From: Jejuia pallidilutea
GTDB lineage: Bacteria; Bacteroidota; Bacteroidia; Flavobacteriales; Flavobacteriaceae
Assembly: GCF_002973595.1 (NCBI RefSeq)
Contig: NZ_PVEO01000012.1
Location: 1 to 64,000, forward strand
Reading direction: 5' to 3'
Length of the DNA: 64,000 nt
Shown here in pieces: positions 8,112 through 17,173 of the stretch. The position numbers and the translations under genes are program-made. The first letter of the stretch is position 1, and every line of letters starts with the position of its first letter. The notes below the pieces were generated by a model, which was not told the DNA's origin, made no database searches, and saw only the letters and a list, made by a program, of their open reading frames with translations.

Positions 8112-8891
8112 TTACAGTTTTGCAAACAATTTTTCCATTTTTGCTTTTTGTTCTTCTGCTAAAGCTGCGTCTACTAAAATTCTACCACTGTGCTCATCGG
8201 TAATTACTTTTTTTCGAGATGCAATTTCTACTTGAACTTGTGGAGGTATTGTAAAAAATGAACCACCCGAAGCACCTCTTTCTATTGGTACCACTGCTAA
8301 ACCATTTTTTACATTTTTACGAATTCTATCGTATGCAGCAACCAAGCGGTCTTCAATTTGTTTTTTGTAATCTTCAGACTTAGCAATTAGGGCTTGCTCT
8401 TCTTTTTCAGTTTCTGCTAAAATTGCATCTAGTTCACCTTTTTTGTGCTTTAAATGCGTTTCGCGCTCTTTTAACTGTTCTTTGGTAGCGGCAATAACCT
8501 CTTTCTTTTGTTCAATTTGTGCCTTAAATTCTTTAATGTGTTTTTCGGCTAATTGAATTTCTAATTCTTGAAATTCTACCTCTTTGGAAAGGGAGTTAAA
8601 TTCTCTGTTATTTCTAACATTTTTTTGTTGCTCACCATATTTCTTTATGAGTGCCTTAGACTCCTCAATTAAATTTTTTCTAGAAGAAATATCGTTATCT
8701 ATAGTTTGTAAATCATTAACTAATTTCTCTAGTCTAATGTTTAATCCAGCAACTTCGTCTTCTAAATCTCTTACTTCTAAAGGCAATTCTCCTCGAACAT
8801 TTCTTATTTCGTCAATGCGAGAATCTATAAGTTGTAAATCGTATAAAGCTCTTAAACGCTCTTCTACACTAACTTCTTTCTTTTTAGCCAT
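8112..8891 (-). CDS. Coiled-coil protein of the C4 zinc-ribbon (DUF164/CT398-like) family, zinc cysteines absent
   Basis: 259 residues. A long coiled coil (about 8-185, rich in E, K and Q heptads) is followed by a small C-terminal domain with the family signature IPPQ...E...K...GRIL. In typical members this domain is a zinc ribbon with two CxxC pairs. Here the first pair reads SGGS (within GASGGSFF) and the second reads DEHS (within TDEHSGRIL), so no cysteine remains and zinc binding is unlikely. It lies 3 bases downstream of the NIF3 gene and is clearly co-transcribed, an arrangement common in Bacteroidota. Function unknown. Confidence 0.85.
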   Translation of the reverse strand: MAKKKEVSVEERLRALYDLQLIDSRIDEIRNVRGELPLEVRDLEDEVAGLNIRLEKLVNDLQTIDNDISSRKNLIEESKALIKKYGEQQKNVRNNREFNSLSKEVEFQELEIQLAEKHIKEFKAQIEQKKEVIAATKEQLKERETHLKHKKGELDAILAETEKEEQALIAKSEDYKKQIEDRLVAAYDRIRKNVKNGLAVVPIERGASGGSFFTIPPQVQVEIASRKKVITDEHSGRILVDAALAEEQKAKMEKLFAKL

Positions 8892-8894
8892 ACT

Positions 8895-9989
8895 TTAAAA
8901 ATACTTAACAGGATTTGTATTTGTCTTTGATAAAATGATTGCAAAATTAGTAATTTTTTTTGTAAGATACTCTACTAAAAGGTTTTTTGTGAATTGTTCG
9001 CTTTCGTAGTGTCCTATATCAGTTAAAAAAATGGTGCTTTCGGCACCAAAAAAATCATGATATTTTAAATCTGCTGTTACAAATGCATCAGCACCAGCGG
9101 CTTTAGCAGCACTAATGGCAAAACTTCCTGAGCCTCCTAATACGGCTACTTTTTTAATAGGGTTGTTTAAAAATGATGAATGCCGAATACATTCTGTTTT
9201 CATTTTAGTTTTTAAATACTTTAAAAATTGGGTTTCGCTAAGCGGTGTGGCTAATTCGCCAACCATTCCCATACCTATATGTTGGTTTTTGTTTTCTATG
9301 GTTATTACTTCGTAAGCTACTTCTTCGTAAGAATGTGTGTTAAAAAGTGTTCTTAATATTTTAGCCTCTAAGTGTTTTGCAAAAGTTACGGTAATTTTGG
9401 TTTCAGCCTCGGTATGGGTTTCTCCTTTATTGCCAATTGTTGGAGACGATGCATCGTTACCCTTAAATGTGCCGTGGCCCTCAACATTAAAGCTGCAATT
9501 ATTGTAATTACCAATATGTCCTGCGCCTGCATTAAATAAAGCGGTTCTTAATGTATCGGCTTCATTTTTGGGTACGTATGTTGTTAATTTTTTTATGGTA
9601 CCGTTTTGCGGTATGAGTATTTGCTTGTTTTCTAGCTCAAGTGTATTGCAAATCATATTGTTTACCCCTTGGAAAGTATTATCTAAAGCGGTATGCATGC
9701 TGTAAATAGCAATATTGTGCTGTATAGCTTTTATTACCACACGCTCTACATAGGTTTTTCCTGTAAGCTTTTTTAAACCTTTAAAAATAATAGGGTGGAA
9801 GCTAACTATAAGATTACATTTTTTAGAAATAGCCTCGTCTATAACAGTCTCTAATGTATCTAATGTAACTAATACACCTGTTAATTTAGCGGTTTTATCT
9901 CCTACTAAAAGCCCTACGTTATCAAAATCTTCTGCGTATGATAATGGTGCGAGAGCCTCTAAATGATTTATGACGTCTTGTACAATCAT
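8895..9989 (-). CDS. NIF3-like dinuclear metal centre protein (DUF34)
   Basis: 364 residues, the long form with a PII-like insert of about 100 residues in the middle. Metal ligands are visible: SFHPIIF near residue 65, YSMHTALD near 97, and GHYESE near the C-terminus. The family forms toroidal hexamers with a two-metal site; some databases label it GTP cyclohydrolase 1 type 2, but its biological role is unsettled. It is the first gene of a two-gene operon with the coiled-coil gene. A candidate -7 box TATCTTTG lies on the minus strand at 10014-10007, 17 bases before the ATG. Confidence 0.9.
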   Translation of the reverse strand: MIVQDVINHLEALAPLSYAEDFDNVGLLVGDKTAKLTGVLVTLDTLETVIDEAISKKCNLIVSFHPIIFKGLKKLTGKTYVERVVIKAIQHNIAIYSMHTALDNTFQGVNNMICNTLELENKQILIPQNGTIKKLTTYVPKNEADTLRTALFNAGAGHIGNYNNCSFNVEGHGTFKGNDASSPTIGNKGETHTEAETKITVTFAKHLEAKILRTLFNTHSYEEVAYEVITIENKNQHIGMGMVGELATPLSETQFLKYLKTKMKTECIRHSSFLNNPIKKVAVLGGSGSFAISAAKAAGADAFVTADLKYHDFFGAESTIFLTDIGHYESEQFTKNLLVEYLTKKITNFAIILSKTNTNPVKYF

Positions 9990-10006
9990 TATTTATTTGT
10001 TTGCTT

Positions 10007-10014
10007 CAAAGATA
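10007..10014 (-). promoter_or_regulatory. -7 box (TATCTTTG) of the NIF3 operon
   Basis: Perfect TAnnTTTG on the minus strand, 17 bases before the NIF3 ATG. No clear TTG at the expected distance. Confidence 0.5.
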
Positions 10015-10022
10015 AAATATTA

Positions 10023-10030
10023 TACTTTCG
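10023..10030 (+). promoter_or_regulatory. -7-like box (TACTTTCG) of lpxK
   Basis: One mismatch to TAnnTTTG. It ends five bases before the lpxK ATG, which would make the transcript leaderless or nearly so. Confidence 0.4.
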
Positions 10031-10035
10031 CTTAA

Positions 10036-11043
10036 ATGAACCTGCTAAGAAAAATATTATTTCCAGTTGTACCAGTTTATTATCTTATAACTTGGTTAAG
10101 AAATAGGCTTTACGATTTGGGTATAAAAAAATCAACATCGTTTAGTATTCCAATAATTTGCGTAGGTAATTTAAGTGTAGGGGGTACTGGAAAAACACCT
10201 ATGATTGAATATTTAGTTAGGCTTTTAAAAGATGATGCTAAAATAGCAACACTAAGCCGAGGCTACAAACGAAAAACAGAGGGGTTTCAATTAGCGAAAT
10301 CCACATCAACATCAGAAGACTTGGGCGATGAACCATTTCAATTTTATAATAAGTTTGCTGCCAATGTAACAGTAGCTGTAGATAACAATAGAGTTAATGG
10401 TATTACAAAATTATTACAATTAAATAATGCTCCAGAAATTGTGCTGCTAGATGATGCATTTCAGCATAGAAAAGTAAAGGTGGGCTTAAATATTATGCTT
10501 ACAACTTACAGTAATCCGTTTTTTAACGATATGGTTTTGCCAACAGGAGATTTAAGAGAGCCTAAAAGTGGTTATAAGCGTGCTGATATTATTGTGGTTA
10601 CAAAATGTCCTAGCAATATAACCAATATTAAAAAAGAGGAGTTTTTAAAGCGCATAAAGCCTACAGAATACCAACATGTATTTTTTAGTACTATTGCTTA
10701 TGCAAATAAAGTGGTGTCTAAAACTGCTGAGCTAGAATTAAACAGTTTAACTAATTTTACCCTTGTAACGGGTATTGCTAATGCAACGCCTTTGGTAACA
10801 TTTTTGAAATCTAAAAATCTAAAATTTCAACATTTAAACTTTAAAGATCATTATGAGTTTTCTCCTGATGACATTTCTAAATTAGAATCTTGTGAGGTTA
10901 TATTAACCACCGAAAAAGATTTTATGCGTTTAAAACAGTATAAAGCATTAGAAAAAAGACTTTTTTATTTACCAATTACAGTAAATATTTTAGAGAATGT
11001 GCCATTTGATAATTTAGTAAAACGCTTTGTAAAACAGTTTTAG
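10036..11043 (+). CDS. lpxK: Tetraacyldisaccharide 4'-kinase
   Basis: 335 residues, normal for LpxK, the inner-membrane-associated kinase that phosphorylates the lipid A disaccharide 4' position to make lipid IVA. Seen: an N-terminal hydrophobic anchor (ILFPVVPVYYLITWL), the P-loop SVGGTGKTP near residue 52, the family motif LDDAFQHRKV, and TTEKDFMRL near the C-terminus. It is read divergently from the NIF3 operon (46-base gap) and convergently with the hybrid kinase, whose stop codon overlaps its own by four bases. Confidence 0.95.
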   Translation: MNLLRKILFPVVPVYYLITWLRNRLYDLGIKKSTSFSIPIICVGNLSVGGTGKTPMIEYLVRLLKDDAKIATLSRGYKRKTEGFQLAKSTSTSEDLGDEPFQFYNKFAANVTVAVDNNRVNGITKLLQLNNAPEIVLLDDAFQHRKVKVGLNIMLTTYSNPFFNDMVLPTGDLREPKSGYKRADIIVVTKCPSNITNIKKEEFLKRIKPTEYQHVFFSTIAYANKVVSKTAELELNSLTNFTLVTGIANATPLVTFLKSKNLKFQHLNFKDHYEFSPDDISKLESCEVILTTEKDFMRLKQYKALEKRLFYLPITVNILENVPFDNLVKRFVKQF

Positions 11044-13271
11044 GCAGTAGCCGATTTTTTGTTGGATAGTGAGTTGAAAAGCTTTTTTTCAAACTCTTCT
11101 TGTTTAAAAGGTTTTGGGATTATATCGGTAAATCCGGCTTCTTCAAACTCGTGCATTTTATCTTCTATAGTAACAGCGGTAAGGGCAAAAATGGTTAGCT
11201 CTTTATCAAACGTTCTAATAATTTTTGTGGCTTCAATACCACTAATCCCTGGCATGTGAATATCCATTAAAATTATATCGTACTTATTGTTTTTAATCAT
11301 ATCTACGGCAGCTTCACCGTTGTCTACAATTTCGCAAGCAAGTTCCATTTTAGTTAAAATCTTTTTAGTTATCATTTGGTTGATCTTATTATCTTCAACC
11401 ACTAAAATTTTAACGGAACTTAAATCAATATTAGGTTTAACATCAAGTTTCTTAACTTGTTTTTTTGCTGCTTTTTCTTTGGCTTCGTTGTATTCTAAAG
11501 GAATTTCAAAGAAAAAAGTTGTGCCTTTGCCTAATTCGCTCTGTAAGTAAATTTTTCCTTTTAATATTTCAATTAAACCTTTAACAATTGAAAGCCCAAG
11601 ACCGGTGCCGCCATATTTTCTATTAATTTGAATTGAGCCTTGTGAGAAACTTTCAAACATATTGTCTTGTTTCTCTTTGGTTATACCAATACCATTATCT
11701 TCTACTTCAAAACGAAGGTTATAAATATCGTTTTCTTGTCCTATTTTGTAAACCCTAATCCAAATATCCCCATCTTTGGTAAACTTAATAGAGTTTCCAA
11801 TTAGGTTAATTAATATTTGGGAAATCTTTAATTGGTCTGCTATAAAGTTTTCTGGTAAATCTTTGTCGTATTCAAAATGAATGGTAATATTATTATCTAA
11901 TGCAGAGTTGTTTAGCGCAAGAACGATATTGTTAATTTTCTTTTTAAGGTTAAATGGTTCTGATTCTACTTCAACCTTATTCGCTTCAATTTTATTAATT
12001 TGAAGAATATCGTTTATAAACGTAAGTAAGTAATCTCCAGAGAATTTCAGGGATTTTAAATGTTGTATTTGCTCTGGCTTAGGGTCTTCGTCTAATAGCA
12101 TATTGCTTAACCCTGTTACTGCGTAAAGTGGTGTTCTTAGCTCGTGTGTAACGGTGGATAAGAAATTAGCTTTTGTTTTAGAGGCTAGTTCTGCTTTTTC
12201 TTTTGCAACAATAAGCTCATTATTTTTTTTATGAAGCATATTGTTAGTTTTAAGTCTAATGTTATTGTTTTTGTATAATGAAAGCGTTAGTAGGGATAAA
12301 ATAGTAATAAGCGCTACACTAAGTATAGAAATTAGGGTGCTTAAATCGTTTTTGCTATTAGCTTCTTCTAATTCTGCCTGTTGTTTTTTATTGCTTTCAA
12401 TTTGATCGTTAATTAAAAATTGAATTCTTTTTTCAGGTGATAAATTGGCGCGTTTTACGGCTCTTAAAGAATCTGATAATTTAATATGAGCTTTTAAGTA
12501 GTTGGTAGCAAGCTTAAAATCGTTAGTACTTTCATAGATGTCGCTCAACACTAAAAAACCTTCGTTTTCTATAGTTTTAAAACTATTGGCTTTAGCAATC
12601 TCTAAACCTTCTTTTGTAAAATCTAAGGCTTTTTGATGATCGTTTAGAATGTTATAAATTTTACCATGGTTTACCAAAGCACTGCTTAAGGTATTAAGCA
12701 AGTTTTCTTTTCTGGAAATTGCTACAGCTTGTTCGGTAAGTTCTCGAGCTTTTCTGTAGTTTTTTAGTGCTATATATGCATTGCCTTCCGCTAGTAGAGT
12801 TTCGGCAAGATCAGCTTCTAGTTCTTCTTCTTCAAATTTAGATTTTGCAGCACGGTAAGAATCTAACGCTTGGTAAATGTTTTGTTTGGCCATGTAAACA
12901 TCGCCAAATGTTTTATAAGAGCGACCAAGGTTTTTATTATCGTTTATAATACGTTGCATCTCAATAGCAGAATTGAGTGCCTTTATTGCATCGTCTTCTT
13001 CTTCAATAATTAAATGAAGTTTGCCTTTTATGGATTGTATTAATCCTATACTTTTTTTATTATCAGAATTTTGAGCTAGCTCTAGAGCCTCATCTAGAGT
13101 TTTTTGTGCCTCGAAATAATTAAAGTTTTCAATATCTTTTTGAGACTGCTCTATGTAATAATCTATATTGTTTTGAATAATCTCAGGATCCTCTTCAATG
13201 GTGTTTTGAGAGAATAATGTTATTGATAATAACATCAAAACAATAAATGGGTATTGTTTTATTCGGGACAT
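11040..13271 (-). CDS. Hybrid sensor histidine kinase with TPR sensor region and receiver domain
   Basis: 743 residues. Signal peptide or first membrane segment (1-21), about six TPR-like helical pairs (30-275), a membrane helix (about 307-326), a short coiled coil, HisKA with the phospho-acceptor in THELRTP (about residue 375), a HATPase domain with N, G1 and G2 boxes (NLIGNSIKFT, DNGIGI, GGTGLGLSI), and a C-terminal receiver with the phospho-acceptor aspartate in LMDIHMPG (about 669). With a cleaved or anchoring signal the TPRs would face the periplasm. There is no DNA-binding output domain and no response regulator next door, so the partner is unknown. Upstream symmetrical DNA elements (13286-13336) may regulate it. 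Confidence 0.93.
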   Translation of the reverse strand: MSRIKQYPFIVLMLLSITLFSQNTIEEDPEIIQNNIDYYIEQSQKDIENFNYFEAQKTLDEALELAQNSDNKKSIGLIQSIKGKLHLIIEEEDDAIKALNSAIEMQRIINDNKNLGRSYKTFGDVYMAKQNIYQALDSYRAAKSKFEEEELEADLAETLLAEGNAYIALKNYRKARELTEQAVAISRKENLLNTLSSALVNHGKIYNILNDHQKALDFTKEGLEIAKANSFKTIENEGFLVLSDIYESTNDFKLATNYLKAHIKLSDSLRAVKRANLSPEKRIQFLINDQIESNKKQQAELEEANSKNDLSTLISILSVALITILSLLTLSLYKNNNIRLKTNNMLHKKNNELIVAKEKAELASKTKANFLSTVTHELRTPLYAVTGLSNMLLDEDPKPEQIQHLKSLKFSGDYLLTFINDILQINKIEANKVEVESEPFNLKKKINNIVLALNNSALDNNITIHFEYDKDLPENFIADQLKISQILINLIGNSIKFTKDGDIWIRVYKIGQENDIYNLRFEVEDNGIGITKEKQDNMFESFSQGSIQINRKYGGTGLGLSIVKGLIEILKGKIYLQSELGKGTTFFFEIPLEYNEAKEKAAKKQVKKLDVKPNIDLSSVKILVVEDNKINQMITKKILTKMELACEIVDNGEAAVDMIKNNKYDIILMDIHMPGISGIEATKIIRTFDKELTIFALTAVTIEDKMHEFEEAGFTDIIPKPFKQEEFEKKLFNSLSNKKSATA

Positions 13272-13285
13272 TTGTATTCAATTAG

Positions 13286-13336
13286 TCGACAAATATAAAT
13301 ATTTATTCGATAAAATACATATTTTTATCGACAAAT
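13286..13336. promoter_or_regulatory. Palindrome and direct repeats upstream of the hybrid kinase
   Basis: A perfect inverted repeat, TCGATAAAA (13307-13315) and TTTTATCGA (13323-13331) with a 7-base spacer, lies between two direct copies of TCGACAAAT (13286-13294 and 13328-13336). On the minus strand 13297-13290 reads TATATTTG, a perfect -7 box 18 bases before the kinase ATG, so the symmetry sits just upstream of or across the promoter. It could be an operator; a weak lipA terminator is a less likely reading because no T run follows. Confidence 0.5.
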
Positions 13337-13347
13337 TGCATATTTGA

Positions 13348-14226
13348 TTAGTTGATATGCTTTTGAGCCTTATATGATGAGCGTACCAAAGCACTACTTT
13401 CTACGTGTCTAAAACCCAAATCGAGACCTATTTCTTTAAACTCATTAAATTCGTCTGGATCAATAAAACGCTTAACAGGAAGATGCTTTTTGGTAGGCTG
13501 TAGGTATTGGCCAATAGTAACCACATCAACATCATTTTCTTTTAAATCGTGTAAGGTTTCTATAACTTCCTCCCTAGTTTCTCCTAAACCTAGCATAATA
13601 CCAGATTTTGTACGTCGCTGTCCTTGTTGTTTTAAGTATTTTAAAACGCCCATACTTCTATCATACTTAGCTTGTATGCGTACCTCACGGGTTAGTCTTC
13701 TTACCGTTTCAATATTGTGCGACACTACTTCTGGCGCTACATTTATAATCCTGTCAATATGCCTTTCTATACCTTGAAAATCTGGTATGAGTGTTTCTAG
13801 AGTAGTTTCCGGATTCATTCTGCGCACTGCATTTACAGTTTCTGCCCACATAATGCTTCCCATATCCTTTAAATCGTCTCTATCAACACTTGTTAAAACA
13901 GCATGCTTAATATTCATTATTTTAATGGAGCGGGCTACTTTTTCAGGCTCGTCCCAATCTACAGTTTCTGGTCTACCTGTTTTAACCCCACAAAACCCGC
14001 AGGAACGTGTGCAAATGTTTCCTAAAATCATAAATGTAGCTGTACCTTCGCCCCAACATTCTCCCATATTTGGGCAACTTCCAGAGGTGCATATGGTGTT
14101 AAGGTTGTACTTGTCTACTAAACCTCTTAATTCTGTGTATTTTTTTCCAGTAGGCAATTTAACGCGTAACCATTTAGGTTTTGCTTGTCGCTCTGGTAGT
14201 ATGTTCGAAATTATTTCTTTTTCCAT
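13348..14226 (-). CDS. lipA: Lipoyl synthase
   Basis: 292 residues, full length. This radical SAM enzyme inserts sulfur into octanoyl groups on the lipoyl domains of pyruvate and 2-oxoglutarate dehydrogenase and the glycine cleavage system. Seen: the auxiliary cluster motif [12 protein letters not shown] (CxxxxCxxxxxC), the radical SAM motif CTRSCGFC, and the C-terminal SSALVRSSY holding the serine that ligates the auxiliary cluster. Its ATG lies 49 bases after the upstream Nramp-like gene; a -7 box TATCTTTG at 14251-14244 on the minus strand gives it its own promoter. lipB is not in the window. Confidence 0.97.
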   Translation of the reverse strand: MEKEIISNILPERQAKPKWLRVKLPTGKKYTELRGLVDKYNLNTICTSGSCPNMGECWGEGTATFMILGNICTRSCGFCGVKTGRPETVDWDEPEKVARSIKIMNIKHAVLTSVDRDDLKDMGSIMWAETVNAVRRMNPETTLETLIPDFQGIERHIDRIINVAPEVVSHNIETVRRLTREVRIQAKYDRSMGVLKYLKQQGQRRTKSGIMLGLGETREEVIETLHDLKENDVDVVTIGQYLQPTKKHLPVKRFIDPDEFNEFKEIGLDLGFRHVESSALVRSSYKAQKHIN

Positions 14227-14243
14227 TGCTAAAAAATGAATTG

Positions 14244-14251
14244 CAAAGATA
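14244..14251 (-). promoter_or_regulatory. -7 box (TATCTTTG) of lipA
   Basis: Perfect TAnnTTTG on the minus strand, 17 bases before the lipA ATG, the same spacing as in front of the NIF3 operon. Confidence 0.5.
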
Positions 14252-14275
14252 CGAAGTATTCTATTAAATGGATAA

Positions 14276-15520
14276 TTAGAGTGTAGTAAGATACCACAAA
14301 CTAAAACCTAACAAAAAGAGAATTCCCAACCAGCTTAAAATATGTAAGTATTTATTGGGACGCCACGCTTTAGGAGTAAACCTGCCAGAGATAAGTATGT
14401 AATTTATAATGGCGTAGAACGGTGCTGTGATAAAAGATAAGATGGTAGCAATTTTAACGAGTAGCCCCATTTCTGAACCTAGGAACAGAAAAATATAAAT
14501 AGTGCCTAAGCACAATAAAATAATCCAAAACAAATACCCGAATTTAAAGGTTTTGTTTAAAAGCAATTCTGAAGTTCTATCCATAGATCTTGGTGATGCA
14601 TCAAGCGTTGTTAGTGTGGTACTAAACATGGTTGTAAAAGCGGCAACTCCAATAATTACATAGGCCCAATTGCCAAAATTAGAAGTGTACATTTCTATAA
14701 GTTGGGCAGCAAAAATAGTTGCTGAACTACTAAATGCTTCGTCGCTATTAAACATTACCAAAGCCCCTAAAAGTACAAAGCTAATGCCTAAAATAATAGT
14801 GCCTATGTAGCCCATATTAAAATCGAAAAGCGATCCTTTTGCTGAAAAATCCATCTGATTCTTCTTTTTTTCTAATGTCCATAACGAGTGCCATACAGAG
14901 ATGTCTAAAGGTGCAGGCATCCACCCCATAAATGCTATTAAAAATGTAATTTCTATAGTGTTTTGGGGTAATATTTGCCTTAACGATAGCGACTGTGTAT
15001 TGTTAAAAAGTGCCATAATAACTGCTGCTATTGTGCTAACGGATAGCGTTATAATGATAATTTTAATTAGCTTATCAAGCAATTTGTATTTACCTAAAAG
15101 TAAAATGGAAAGGCAGATGGCTAAAATTATGATAGACCAGATTTGTACACTGGAAATGGCCAAAGCTCCAATTGCTAAAGGTTTAAATTCGTAAAATAGA
15201 GAAGAGGCAATACCAGCGGTAACAATGGTAACGGCCATTTGTATTACAAACATGGTGCCCAGTGTAAGGAGGTAATAGGTAACTAAAGTGCCTTTGCCCA
15301 GTTTTTTGTAGCCATCTAATAGGCTCTCGCCAGTGGCTGCAGCATATCTTGGGCCGTATTGAAAAAAAGGATATTTAAATAGTGTTACTAAAATTAGCGC
15401 CCAAATTAAGCCTAAACCAAAATCGGCACCAGCTCTTGTAGATTGTACCAAGTGCGACACGCCAATGGCTGCACCAGCAAACAAAAGCCCTGGCCCTAGG
15501 TTTTTTAGCTGTTTAATCAT
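14276..15520 (-). CDS. NRAMP-like transporter lacking the DPGN motif
   Basis: 414 residues with about 11 membrane helices. The opening [12 protein letters not shown] and the following helix align with the start of the NRAMP fold, and the TM6-like segment [10 protein letters not shown] keeps the Met-Pro. However, the TM1 metal-binding DPGN reads GVSH and the TM6 MPHN reads MPAP, so the acidic and amide metal ligands are missing. Databases usually call this branch Nramp family divalent metal transporter, but its substrate cannot be inferred from canonical NRAMP. It overlaps the end of the sigma factor gene by eight bases and is probably translated in coupling with it. Confidence 0.8.
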   Translation of the reverse strand: MIKQLKNLGPGLLFAGAAIGVSHLVQSTRAGADFGLGLIWALILVTLFKYPFFQYGPRYAAATGESLLDGYKKLGKGTLVTYYLLTLGTMFVIQMAVTIVTAGIASSLFYEFKPLAIGALAISSVQIWSIIILAICLSILLLGKYKLLDKLIKIIIITLSVSTIAAVIMALFNNTQSLSLRQILPQNTIEITFLIAFMGWMPAPLDISVWHSLWTLEKKKNQMDFSAKGSLFDFNMGYIGTIILGISFVLLGALVMFNSDEAFSSSATIFAAQLIEMYTSNFGNWAYVIIGVAAFTTMFSTTLTTLDASPRSMDRTSELLLNKTFKFGYLFWIILLCLGTIYIFLFLGSEMGLLVKIATILSFITAPFYAIINYILISGRFTPKAWRPNKYLHILSWLGILFLLGFSLWYLTTL

Positions 15521-16064
15521 TTTTGTTTGTAATTACTTCAGCAAGTAGTTTTTTTGCTCTAAGCAGCTTTACTTTTACATTATTTATGGGTTCTTCTAGT
15601 TCTTTTGAGATTTCTTTATAGCTCAATTCTTGAAAATACCTTAGGTTGATTATTTTTTGGTAATGCGGTTTCAGCTTTTTAATGTCGCGAAGTAAATTTG
15701 CTAGATTTTGTTCGGTAATTAATTTATCTTCAACTGTTGGCGACTCGTCTAAAATTTGTAAAACGCTATTATCGTCTTTTGAAATAACAGGTTTTATGGT
15801 GTTTTTTTCCTTTCTTACTAAATCTATATGGATGTTTTTAGAAATAGTGATTAACCATGTTTTAAAGGTATAATTTTCATTAAAGGTTTCAATTCTGTCA
15901 AAAGCTTTAGAAAAAGTTTGTATGGTTATATCTTCGGCATCGTTTTCATTTTGAACTCTTTTTAATTGAAAACCATACACATCATCCCAATACAAATCCA
16001 ATAAATAATTAAAGGCTTTTTGGTCATTCTTTTTTGCGCGAGAGATAGCTTCTTTTATTTCCAA
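15513..16064 (-). CDS. ECF-type RNA polymerase sigma factor (TTG start)
   Basis: 183 residues. Region 2 is visible as DVYGFQLKRVQNENDAEDITIQ and FKTWLITISKN; region 4 as YQKIINLRYFQELSYKEIS with a helix-turn-helix. The start is TTG at 16062-16064: there is no in-frame ATG upstream and no methionine in the next 80 residues, and the start sits inside the last codons of the glycosyltransferase gene (10-base overlap). No anti-sigma gene is adjacent; the following gene is the NRAMP-like carrier. Which promoters it serves is unknown. Confidence 0.88.
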   Translation of the reverse strand: MEIKEAISRAKKNDQKAFNYLLDLYWDDVYGFQLKRVQNENDAEDITIQTFSKAFDRIETFNENYTFKTWLITISKNIHIDLVRKEKNTIKPVISKDDNSVLQILDESPTVEDKLITEQNLANLLRDIKKLKPHYQKIINLRYFQELSYKEISKELEEPINNVKVKLLRAKKLLAEVITNKND

Positions 16065-17170
16065 TGGTTGGGTTTTGAAATGATATTTGATATAAAGATA
16101 GCCAATTGGGAAATAATTAAAAAGATTTCGAGAACGGGTAAAAGAAAAATTAGGTCTTTTTCATTGAGTTTTTTTGCAGAAAGCCCATAGATAAAAAAAA
16201 GCGCTATACATCTTATACAAATTAAAGCTACACCATATATAGGAAAATGCCAAAACACTAAAAGCAAAATAGATAAACACCAAAACATAAGGCTAGAAGT
16301 GTAAAATAAAGCAAGTATTATCTTGTGGTTTAACTTATAATATGTTGCAGTTGAAACATGTCTGCGTTTTTGCCTAAACCAAGTTTTAAACGAAGTTTTT
16401 GGTGTAGATGTGGTAAAACTTTTTTTAGAGATGCAAATGCTGGTATTGACATTTGTGGCGGCTTGGTTTACAAACAAATCGTCGTCTCCGGAGCGAACAC
16501 GCATATGCTTCATAAAGCCATTTACTTTAAAAAATTGAGTTTTGGTGTAGGCTAAATTTCTACCAACACCCATGTAAGGCATTCCCATTTTTGCAAATGA
16601 AAGATACGATATAGCCGTATGCAAAGTTTCAAACCGTATTAGTTTATTTAGGATAGAGTTTTTAATTTTTGAATACCCACCATACCCCAAAACTATAGAG
16701 GTTTTAGAATTGAAATTAGAAACCATCTCCTTAATCCAATATTTTGAAACAGGTTTACAATCTGCATCAGTAAATAATAATATATTATGTTTGGCTGCTT
16801 TTATGCCAAGGGTTAGGGGATATTTTTTATTGCCCCAAAAGGTTTCTACAGGTTCTACATTTACAATTTTAATGTTTTGGTTTGCTAAAGAAAAGCGCTC
16901 CATAACTTCTAATGTCTCATCATTAGAGCCATCGTTAATTAAAACAATTTCGAAGTTTTCATAGTCTTGCTGGACTACCGTAGGTAAAAAAGTTTTAAGA
17001 TTTTCTGCTTCATTTTTAGCACAAATAATTACAGAAACAGGCGTTTTTGGGTTAGTGTTTACCTGTTTTGAGTTGTGAAATGCAAACTTCCCAAAAACAT
17101 ATAAAAAAAAGAAAACTTGAATTAAGACTACTACAATAAGTGTGTAGAAGGCAATATCAAGAATAATCAT
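16055..17170 (-). CDS. Family 2 glycosyltransferase, membrane bound
   Basis: 371 residues from the ATG at 17170 (a TTG three bases earlier is a less likely start). One N-terminal membrane helix, then a GT-A domain with VSVIICAKNEAENL, INDGSNDET and the metal-binding LFTDADCKP, a catalytic-base region RSGDDDLFVN and the acceptor-loop motif RQKRRHVS (QxxRW-like), then two or three C-terminal membrane helices. This layout fits processive or polyprenyl-linked glycosyl transfer at the cytoplasmic membrane. The sugar and the product are unknown. Co-transcribed with the small Cys protein upstream (3-base gap) and the sigma factor downstream (overlap). Confidence 0.88.
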   Translation of the reverse strand: MIILDIAFYTLIVVVLIQVFFFLYVFGKFAFHNSKQVNTNPKTPVSVIICAKNEAENLKTFLPTVVQQDYENFEIVLINDGSNDETLEVMERFSLANQNIKIVNVEPVETFWGNKKYPLTLGIKAAKHNILLFTDADCKPVSKYWIKEMVSNFNSKTSIVLGYGGYSKIKNSILNKLIRFETLHTAISYLSFAKMGMPYMGVGRNLAYTKTQFFKVNGFMKHMRVRSGDDDLFVNQAATNVNTSICISKKSFTTSTPKTSFKTWFRQKRRHVSTATYYKLNHKIILALFYTSSLMFWCLSILLLVFWHFPIYGVALICIRCIALFFIYGLSAKKLNEKDLIFLLPVLEIFLIISQLAIFISNIISKPNHWK

Positions 17171-17173
17171 CAA

